5,282 nt of DNA from an uncultured Faecalibacterium sp. (GTDB lineage Bacteria > Bacillota > Clostridia > Oscillospirales > Ruminococcaceae). Positions 1 to 4,348 of the stretch are shown piece by piece (positions within the stretch are counted from its first letter, which is position 1; each line of letters starts with the position of its first letter). The DNA is taken from positions 1-5,282 of the forward strand of contig CAKTGS010000114.1 of NCBI GenBank assembly GCA_934561485.1, written 5' to 3'. The notes beneath the pieces were generated by a model that saw nothing but the letters and a program-made list of their open reading frames with translations, had not been told where the DNA came from and did not search any database. A program made the position numbers and the translations under genes.

Positions 1-54
1 GTCCTCCCACACCTTCTGCCACTTGGCTTCAACAGCCTTGTAATCGTACTTCAT
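1..54 (-). CDS. leuS: Leucine--tRNA ligase, N-terminal fragment (cut by window edge)
   Basis: Only the first 18 codons are present, starting with ATG at 52-54 and running off the left edge. The peptide is MKYDYKAVEAKWQKVWED. It matches the start of bacterial leucyl-tRNA synthetase, where a short N-terminal segment of the form Y-x-x-x-x-(I/V)-E-x-K-W-Q-x-x-W precedes the catalytic domain. The enzyme is cytoplasmic and charges tRNA-Leu with leucine using ATP. A GGAG at 67-70 lies 12 nt upstream of the ATG, slightly far for a Shine-Dalgarno but the only candidate. leuS downstream of rsfS is a plausible clostridial order. The identification rests on 18 residues. The W-Q-x-x-W pattern is distinctive, but other class I synthetases such as ValRS have a similar N-terminal helix, so ValRS is the main alternative. 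Confidence 0.8.
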   Translation of the reverse strand, partial: MKYDYKAVEAKWQKVWED

Positions 55-155
55 GTTTGTAATCAGCTCCAGACTTTACTTTAACAAATACCGCGATTGG
101 AAAATACTTTATGCTTTTCAGGGTCTCGTTCCGAAAACAGACCCGTCTGCCTTGA
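55..155 (-). other. rsfS-leuS intergenic leader with one imperfect hairpin
   Basis: This 101-nt gap is AT-rich compared with its neighbours. An inverted repeat, gggtct (121-126) and agaccc (139-144), has an inner GTT/AAC pairing that leaves a 5-nt loop. No T-run follows the hairpin on either strand, so it is not a standard intrinsic terminator. A weak promoter for leuS may exist on the minus strand: TGTTAAAGT resembles an extended -10, but I find no good -35 for it. No T-box (AGGGTGGNACCGCG) is present, although many Firmicute synthetase genes carry one. leuS may be read through from rsfS or driven by this weak promoter. Confidence 0.4.
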
Positions 156-539
156 TCATTCAATGGTGCTGTCCGGGGTCAGATACTCCGAAATGTCGAT
201 GGGTTCGCCATCGGCCCACAGGTGCTCCAGATCGTAGTAGGTGCGGGTGTTGGGCACAAATACATGCACAATGACGTTGGAGTAATCCAGCAGCACCCAG
301 TTCTTGGAGTCGTAGCCTTCGGTGTTGTAAGGCTCCAACCCCTTCTGGGAAAGCTCAAACTCCACTTCATCGGCCAGGGCTGCCACCTGGGTGGTGGAAG
401 TACCGGAAGCGATGACGAAGTAATCGGTAAGCACGGTCAGGCTTTCCACCTTGAGCACCCGCACATCCTGGGCCTTCTTCTTGTCCAGGATCTTGGCGAT
501 CTCAATGGCCAGCGCCTTGCTGTCGTTAAAGTTCTCCAT
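156..539 (-). CDS. rsfS: Ribosomal silencing factor RsfS (DUF143/Iojap family)
   Basis: This 127-aa protein belongs to the RsfS/Iojap family. Family members bind ribosomal protein uL14 on the 50S subunit and block joining with 30S, lowering translation in starvation. Visible family features are the N-terminal helix ending in KKAQDV (21-26), the core TDYFVIASGTSTTQV (38-52), the G-Y-D-x-x-x-W-V-L-L-D segment (75-85, Trp81, Asp85), V-H-V-F (91-94) and the near-terminal YYDLEHLWAD (101-110). Length is normal, with a short acidic C-terminal tail after residue 115. The ATG at 537-539 is preceded by AAGGGAG with 7 nt spacing, which supports this start. The stop is TGA at 156-158. It lies 51 nt downstream of the LCP gene and ahead of leuS, and is probably co-transcribed with the LCP gene. 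The assignment is secure. Confidence 0.96.
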   Translation of the reverse strand: MENFNDSKALAIEIAKILDKKKAQDVRVLKVESLTVLTDYFVIASGTSTTQVAALADEVEFELSQKGLEPYNTEGYDSKNWVLLDYSNVIVHVFVPNTRTYYDLEHLWADGEPIDISEYLTPDSTIE

Positions 540-557
540 AAGGTTTCTCCCTTCTGT

Positions 558-587
558 CGAAAGGCTTCCCGCAGGAAGCGCTTGTCG
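558..587 (+). terminator. Terminator-shaped hairpin in LCP-rsfS gap, T-run on plus strand
   Basis: A 12-bp stem-loop with two single-nucleotide bulges (580 and 584) and a 4-nt loop (570-573) fills the 51-nt gap between the LCP stop and the rsfS Shine-Dalgarno. Read on the plus strand it is followed immediately by TTTTT (588-592) and AATTT, the layout of an intrinsic terminator, yet no gene is transcribed in that direction here. Read on the minus strand the loop is TGCG, a UNCG-type tetraloop closed by C-G, with no U-tract after it. In the operon direction it may instead be a stabilising or processing hairpin in the mRNA. The stem is certain; its role is open. Confidence 0.45.
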
Positions 588-590
588 TTT

Positions 591-1943
591 TTAATTTGCG
601 GAACCGGCAGCCTGACCGTCTGTGGTCACGGCACCGGAAAGGTCGGTATCGCCGCTGAGGATGGCGTCATCCGACTCCTTGTCGATGCGGCCCATATACT
701 GCACGTTGGCATCAGTGGACGCCGTGCCGTGGGGCCAGTCATCGGTCACAAGGTTCATCTCGCTCACATCAATGGGGCCGGTGTAGGTGCAGAAATACTG
801 GTTGAGCAGCTGTGCAATGGAGCCGGCATCCGGCACCACGCAGGAGTAGCCGTCAAAGGTACTGGTCTTGCCCACATTGGGCACGCCCATGAACACCGGC
901 GTCTGCGCCAGAATGATGTTGGAGCTGTCGATCTTGAGGAAGGACACGATCAGCTTTGCAATGGTGGAAATATCCATATCGGTATGGATATAGTTCTTGA
1001 ACACCAGCGGCAGCTGATTGAGGATGTCGGTCACGCCCATGGCACGGGCGCGCTTGAACAGGCCTGCATAGAAGTAGCGCTGCATGTTCAGGCGGTCGAT
1101 GTCGGAGTTGGCGTAGCCGTCACCGTGGCGGCAGCGCACAAAGAACTCGGCTGAGGCACCATCCAGATTGCGGTAGCCCTTGAGCAGCTTGCTGCCGCCG
1201 TAGGACATATCCTGGGGGATATACACCTCAATGCCACCAAAGTTGTCCACCATTTCCACCAGGGCCTGCATATCCACCGTGACGTAATAGTCAATGGGCA
1301 GGCGGTACTGATCGTAGATCACATCGGCCAGGGCTGCAATGCTGCCGCCGTTGGAAAGCGCCACAGAGTTGATCTGATAGTTGGAGGCGGCATAGGTCTT
1401 GCCATTGGACAGGGTGATCATTTTGTTCTTGGTGGTCACCAGGCTGTTGCGGGGGATCTGCAGCATCCGCAGCGCCCCGCCCTTGATGTCGAACTGGCAG
1501 TACAGGATCATGTCCGTCATGCCATCGTTGGAGGTGGGGTCGTTGGAATAGTTGCGGCCTTCCTCGTAGTCGATGCCGCAGACCAGGATGTTCACCACAT
1601 CGCCCTTGTACTCCTCGGCGGTCTGGATCTCCTGCTCGATCACCGGCGTGCTTTCTGCCGGGCGGATGCTTTCTTCCACCTTATTGATCACGCTCACACC
1701 GTAGACTACTACACCGGACACCACCGCGATCACGGCCATGACCACGGCAAAGGGCAGCCAGAGCGGCGTCTTTTTCTTTTTCTTGCGGCGGCGGGGCGGT
1801 TCAGCCTTGCGCGGAGCCGAATGGCGCGGCGGTTCGCTGTGTGCCCCGCTGCTGTCGGCCGCCGGGCGGCGGGCAGCTCTGGCAGCCTGATCCGGACGGC
1901 TCAGGGAGTGGTCTGTATTGATGCGGCGTGGCGATTGGCTCAT
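591..1943 (-). CDS. LytR-CpsA-Psr (LCP) family membrane protein
   Basis: The 450-aa protein is of the LCP family, whose members transfer undecaprenyl-linked glycopolymers (teichoic acids, capsule) onto peptidoglycan outside the membrane. Residues 1-60 form a Pro/Arg/Ala-rich cytoplasmic tail ending in RRRKKKKK (51-58). One membrane helix follows at about 61-87, giving N-in topology with the LCP domain (about 115-385) outside. Visible family landmarks are NILVCGID (118-125), IPRNS (163-167), INS..L.NGG (191-200), VDMQALVEMVDNFGGIEVYIP (223-243, broken at V-D and G-G), VRCR (269-272) and D-x-D-R-x-x-M-Q (281-288). Residues 420-450 are a low-complexity Asp/Gly/Ala/Thr tail. Three usually conserved positions differ (Met142, Asn166, Met287). 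The start is ATG at 1941-1943, with GGAGGA 10 nt upstream. An in-frame TTG at 1995-1997 would place that Shine-Dalgarno inside the coding region and is rejected. LCP paralogues are numerous, so no symbol is given. Confidence 0.93.
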   Translation of the reverse strand: MSQSPRRINTDHSLSRPDQAARAARRPAADSSGAHSEPPRHSAPRKAEPPRRRKKKKKTPLWLPFAVVMAVIAVVSGVVVYGVSVINKVEESIRPAESTPVIEQEIQTAEEYKGDVVNILVCGIDYEEGRNYSNDPTSNDGMTDMILYCQFDIKGGALRMLQIPRNSLVTTKNKMITLSNGKTYAASNYQINSVALSNGGSIAALADVIYDQYRLPIDYYVTVDMQALVEMVDNFGGIEVYIPQDMSYGGSKLLKGYRNLDGASAEFFVRCRHGDGYANSDIDRLNMQRYFYAGLFKRARAMGVTDILNQLPLVFKNYIHTDMDISTIAKLIVSFLKIDSSNIILAQTPVFMGVPNVGKTSTFDGYSCVVPDAGSIAQLLNQYFCTYTGPIDVSEMNLVTDDWPHGTASTDANVQYMGRIDKESDDAILSGDTDLSGAVTTDGQAAGSAN

Positions 1944-1953
1944 GCTTTTTGTG

Positions 1954-1959
1954 TCCTCC
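1954..1959 (-). promoter_or_regulatory. Shine-Dalgarno GGAGGA deciding the LCP start
   Basis: On the minus strand GGAGGA sits 10 nt before ATG 1943-1941. It is the strongest ribosome binding site near this gene and lies inside the longer reading frame that begins at TTG 1997. This argues for the 450-aa product over a 468-aa product. Confidence 0.8.
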
Positions 1960-1978
1960 AGCTTCTGACCTACCTGCA

Positions 1979-2007
1979 GAAATACGGTTTTCTGCAAATT
2001 CTGTCAA
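1979..2007 (-). promoter_or_regulatory. Possible second promoter for the LCP gene (perfect -35, weak -10)
   Basis: On the minus strand a consensus -35 TTGACA (2002-2007) is followed after exactly 17 nt by TATTTC (1979-1984), which matches the consensus -10 at three of six positions. It overlaps the expected start region of the stronger upstream promoter. It may be a second promoter or chance. Confidence 0.35.
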
Positions 2008-2015
2008 TATTCTTT

Positions 2016-2044
2016 AGTATAGCATCGTCCAGCAGAATCTGCAA
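2016..2044 (-). promoter_or_regulatory. Sigma-A-type promoter with extended -10 upstream of the LCP gene
   Basis: On the minus strand TTGCAG (2039-2044) and TATACT (2016-2021) are separated by exactly 17 nt, and TG lies one base before the -10 (TGCTATACT), forming an extended -10. Transcription would begin near 2009, giving a leader of about 65 nt before the LCP ATG. It lies in the only sizeable gap within the gene cluster, so it probably lets the LCP-rsfS(-leuS) part be expressed apart from ftsY-yqeK. Confidence 0.65.
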
Positions 2045-2092
2045 TCTCTTTTCTGCATCCGGCGCACGGACCGTTTTTAAGCGGCAGCCCGT

Positions 2093-2671
2093 TTACTGTT
2101 CATTCTGCGCACAATGTGCCGCAATATCCTCGTAGGCGGCGCGGGACATGGGGTCCAGCGGCTTGCCCTGGGACAGCACAAAGTCGTTGGTCTGTTTCAG
2201 GGCTGCCAGCATGGCTGCGTCCAGATCCTTCAGTTCCAGCTTGCGCAACTTTTCCACGCCGGGCCAGTCCCGTTCAGCGCTGGTCATATCCGCCAGATAC
2301 AAAATCTTGTCCAGCTTGGTCATGCCCGGCTTGCCGGCCGTGTGGCAGGCAATGGCGCTGAGCACCGCTTCGTCCGTCACGCCCCACTGGGTGCGGGCCA
2401 GAATGGCCGCGCACACCCCATGCCACACCGGGGCGGGGCGCTCCTCGCCGCCTTCCGCGTACTGCGGCCAGGCGCGCATGATGGCGCGCATCTCGTCCTT
2501 GCTGATCTCCTTTGCTGAGTCGTGCAGCAGGGCCGCCAGGGCCGCCTGCTCCTCATCGGCTCCATAATGCTTTGCCAGCTTCACCGCCATTTTTTTGACG
2601 TTGATGGTATGCTCGTAGCGCTTATCGCTCAGGCGGCTGCGCACAAGCTCTTTCGCCTGTTTCAGATCCAT
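2093..2671 (-). CDS. yqeK: YqeK-family HD-domain hydrolase (probable symmetric Ap4A hydrolase)
   Basis: The 192-aa protein is an HD-superfamily metal-dependent phosphohydrolase of the YqeK type. Characterised members cleave diadenosine tetraphosphate symmetrically to two ADP. The metal-binding set is visible: His21 (in YEHTINV), His50-Asp51 (ALLHDSAKE), His84 (VWHG), His110 (ACHTAG) and Asp128 (ILYLAD). The TAGKPGMTKLDKILYLAD stretch (111-128) is typical of the family. I place the start at ATG 2669-2671, preceded by AGGAAG about 10 nt upstream; the residues from there match the family N-terminus. The frame stays open upstream to 2881, but that extension only mirrors nadD. The gene overlaps the end of nadD by 50 nt, which suggests translational coupling. 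The nadD-yqeK pair is standard in Firmicutes. No clear terminator follows the TAA at 2093-2095. Confidence 0.94.
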   Translation of the reverse strand: MDLKQAKELVRSRLSDKRYEHTINVKKMAVKLAKHYGADEEQAALAALLHDSAKEISKDEMRAIMRAWPQYAEGGEERPAPVWHGVCAAILARTQWGVTDEAVLSAIACHTAGKPGMTKLDKILYLADMTSAERDWPGVEKLRKLELKDLDAAMLAALKQTNDFVLSQGKPLDPMSRAAYEDIAAHCAQNEQ

Positions 2672-3314
2672 TGCCTGGTACTTCCTTTTGGTTTTGATAC
2701 AACTGTTCCCGCCGGATGACGTCCTGCACGCTTTCCGGCAAAGCATCCGTGCAGGGGTCGCCTGCGGCCAGCCGGGCACGCAGGGCGCTGCTGGCCATGG
2801 GCAATGCTTCCACCCGGGCAAACAGGATGTGCCCGCCTGCCGGGTCCAGCTGCCGGGCCTTGGCCTGCAGCTCCGGATCATCGCCGGTGTTCCGGCTGGT
2901 CACCACCAGGTGCGCCAGCCGCAGAATGTCCTGCCAGCGGTGCCAGCCGTCAAAGCTGAGCAGCATATCGCTGCCTATGGCCAGATACAGCTGCGCCCCG
3001 GGGTGCTGCGCCGCCAGCATTTCCAGCGTGAGCACCGTGTAATTGCGCCGCCCGGCTTCGGCCTGGGCGATCTCCCAGCCGCTGACTTCCAGCTGCGGAA
3101 GCAATGCGTTTTCCTCTTCGGCCAGGGCGGAAAAGCACCGGCACATTTCCAGCCGCAGCGCCGCCGGGGCCGTGGTTTTCTGCTTGAAAGGCGAAAGCCC
3201 TGCCGGCATCACCACTACCCGGTCCGGGCGGACGCAGGCCGCAGCGGCGTGCAGGTTATTCAGGTGGCCGTTGTGGGGCGGGTCGAAGGTGCCGCCGTAA
3301 AGCAGGATCTTCAT
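2622..3314 (-). CDS. nadD: Nicotinate-nucleotide adenylyltransferase
   Basis: This cytoplasmic 230-aa enzyme joins nicotinate mononucleotide and ATP into deamido-NAD, a late step of NAD synthesis. The nucleotidyltransferase signature GGTFDPPHNGHL is at 7-18 with the catalytic HNGH (14-17). Further landmarks are SPFKQ (41-45), R-N-Y-T-V-L-T-L (90-97), the GSDML pocket (114-118), the W-x-x-W-x-x-I pattern (124-130) and ASSALR (174-179), which stands where the family has a SSTxIR-like motif. The usual family end corresponds to about Tyr206. The last 24 or so residues are a hydrophilic tail that runs into the yqeK reading frame. The start ATG 3312-3314 is one base after the yhbY stop with no strong Shine-Dalgarno, so translation is probably coupled to yhbY. 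Several motif positions are less canonical than in B. subtilis NadD, but the fold signature and neighbours make the call firm. Confidence 0.95.
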   Translation of the reverse strand: MKILLYGGTFDPPHNGHLNNLHAAAACVRPDRVVVMPAGLSPFKQKTTAPAALRLEMCRCFSALAEEENALLPQLEVSGWEIAQAEAGRRNYTVLTLEMLAAQHPGAQLYLAIGSDMLLSFDGWHRWQDILRLAHLVVTSRNTGDDPELQAKARQLDPAGGHILFARVEALPMASSALRARLAAGDPCTDALPESVQDVIRREQLYQNQKEVPGNGSETGERACAQPPER

Positions 3315-3315
3315 C

Positions 3316-3612
3316 TTACTTCAGCAGGTCGGCGTAGGCGCTGTCCTTTTTCTTCTGCAGATACAGCACAAACTTGGAGCCGATCACCTGCACGCAGTCG
3401 GCACCGGTGGCCTCGGCCAGCAGCTGAGAAGCCTCACGGGCGTTGTACATACTGTTTTCCAGCACCTTGAGCTTGATCAGTTCCCGGGCGTCCAGGCAGT
3501 CCTTCACGCCCTGAACCATGGTTTCATCAATTTCACCCTTGCCCACAATGTAAACGGGGTCCATGGTGTTTGCCTTGCCGCGCAGAATGGCGCGCTGTTT
3601 GCTTGTCAGCAT
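3316..3612 (-). CDS. yhbY: YhbY-type ribosome-associated RNA-binding protein (CRM domain)
   Basis: This 98-aa protein consists of a single CRS1/YhbY (CRM) RNA-binding domain. YhbY-type proteins associate with pre-50S ribosomal particles and are linked to large-subunit assembly. The opening L-T-S-K-Q-R-A-x-L-R-G-x-A (2-14), the VYIVGKGEID loop (20-29; a GxxG-like GKGE), the EL-I-K-L-K-V-L-E-N strand region (44-53) and a basic end (LQKKK) are all visible. Length is normal. The ATG at 3610-3612 has AAAGGAG with 7 nt spacing, and that Shine-Dalgarno abuts the rdgB stop codon. It lies between rdgB and nadD, as in many Firmicutes where yhbY (yqeI) precedes nadD. The TAA stop at 3316-3318 is one base before the nadD ATG. 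Confidence 0.95.
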   Translation of the reverse strand: MLTSKQRAILRGKANTMDPVYIVGKGEIDETMVQGVKDCLDARELIKLKVLENSMYNAREASQLLAEATGADCVQVIGSKFVLYLQKKKDSAYADLLK

Positions 3613-3624
3613 AATTGTTCTCCT

Positions 3625-4257
3625 TTATTTTAAAAAATTCGGTAATTCTTTTTCCAGCTCAGCCAGCGCGCTGCCGCGGTGGCTGATGGCGTCCTTTTCG
3701 TCCGGGGTGAGCTGGGCATAGCTGCGGCCCTCGGTGTTGGGGCGGCGGCCCGTTTTGCCCACGCCGCAGTCGGCAGGGATGAACAGCGGGTCGTAGCCAA
3801 AGCCGTAGTCCCCCTGCAGCCGCTCAAATGCGATGCGGCCCGGACACTCGCCCATGCAGGTCAGGTGGCGGCCATCCGGCAGGATGAAGCACACCGCCGA
3901 CACGAACTTTGCGCCGCGCCGGTCTGCAGGCACAGCCTTCATCGCCTCCAGCAGCTTGTCGTTGTTGGCTTCGTCATCGCCGTGGCGGCCGCAGTAGCGG
4001 GCGCTGTACACACCGGGTGCCCCGCCCAGTGCGTCCACGCACAGGCCGGAGTCATCGGCAATGGTGGGCAGACCGCTTGCTTTGCAGATGGTCTCGGCCT
4101 TGATCCGGGCATTTTCCGCAAAGGTGGTGCCGGTTTCTTCCGGCTCCAGAGTGATGCCCAGTTCTTTCTGGCTTACCACCTCGTGGCCCTGCGCTTCCAG
4201 AATGCGGCGCAGTTCACGGAGCTTTCCGGCATTGCCGGTGGCTGCACAAATCTTCAT
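3625..4257 (-). CDS. rdgB: XTP/dITP diphosphatase (RdgB/HAM1 family)
   Basis: This 210-aa house-cleaning pyrophosphatase hydrolyses dITP, XTP and ITP to monophosphates, keeping deaminated purines out of nucleic acids. Family motifs are in order: ATGNAGKLREL (6-16, substrate phosphate binding), TFAENA (45-50), ADDSGLCVDAL (67-77, with catalytic/metal acidic residues), PGVYSARY (81-88), G-F-G-Y-D-P-L-F (152-159) and ISHRG (191-195). Between PLFIP and the YAQLTPDEKDAISHRG segment there is an extra stretch, about 164-178, rich in Gly and Arg. It makes this loop about 13 residues longer than in E. coli RdgB. The ATG at 4255-4257 is preceded by AAGGAG with 6 nt spacing. The stop TAA (3625-3627) lies 12 nt before yhbY. 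It probably shares a transcript with yhbY, nadD and yqeK. The enzymatic call is secure. Confidence 0.96.
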   Translation of the reverse strand: MKICAATGNAGKLRELRRILEAQGHEVVSQKELGITLEPEETGTTFAENARIKAETICKASGLPTIADDSGLCVDALGGAPGVYSARYCGRHGDDEANNDKLLEAMKAVPADRRGAKFVSAVCFILPDGRHLTCMGECPGRIAFERLQGDYGFGYDPLFIPADCGVGKTGRRPNTEGRSYAQLTPDEKDAISHRGSALAELEKELPNFLK

Positions 4258-4348
4258 GCGATACTCCTTCTTCGTTCAATGCGCTCCTTCTCGGGAGCGT
4301 TCCGGCACCGCGCCGCAGAATGCGGACCGACCGGTGAGCGGATAAATT
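4258..4348 (-). other. ftsY-rdgB spacer with two hairpins and a repeated Shine-Dalgarno-like octamer
   Basis: This 91-nt GC-rich gap holds two short perfect stems: CCGCA/TGCGG (4313-4317 with 4321-4325, 3-nt loop) and CGCTCC/GGAGCG (4282-4287 with 4294-4299, 6-nt loop). Neither is followed by a U-run on the minus strand, so neither is a good intrinsic terminator. The octamer AGAAGGAG occurs twice on the minus strand, at 4284-4291 (partly within the second stem) and at 4264-4271 (the working rdgB ribosome binding site). I see no convincing promoter here, so rdgB may be read through from ftsY. Confidence 0.55.

Noticed and set aside
55..155. T-box riboswitch or tRNA gene upstream of leuS
   Set aside because: No AGGGTGGNACCGCG element, specifier stem or cloverleaf is visible, and the gap is too short for a typical T-box.
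222..1154. 310-aa open frame on the plus strand over rsfS and the LCP gene
   Set aside because: It lies wholly antisense to two well-recognised genes, is rich in His, Gly and Val as expected from reverse reading of GC-rich codons, and shows no recognisable motif or ribosome binding site.
1769..1795. AAG/AAA lysine run in the LCP cytoplasmic tail as a slippage site
   Set aside because: The basic run directly before a membrane helix is well explained by positive-inside topology, and the frame is continuous.
2072..2092. Intrinsic terminator after yqeK
   Set aside because: The minus strand has a short AAAAA tract and a tiny ACGG/CCGT repeat with a 1-nt loop, but no usable stem followed by a T-run.
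2590..2596. Run of seven A on the minus strand in yqeK as a programmed frameshift site
   Set aside because: The frame is intact across it (V-K-K-M) and continues with normal family residues. No downstream stimulatory structure or alternative product is evident.
2672..2881. 70-residue N-terminal extension of yqeK
   Set aside because: The extension is Trp/Pro/Cys-rich out-of-frame reading of nadD, and the family start matches ATG 2671 with its own ribosome binding site.
2688..3470. 260-aa plus-strand open frame over nadD and yhbY
   Set aside because: Antisense shadow of nadD and yhbY, with composition typical of reverse-frame reading and no domain seen.
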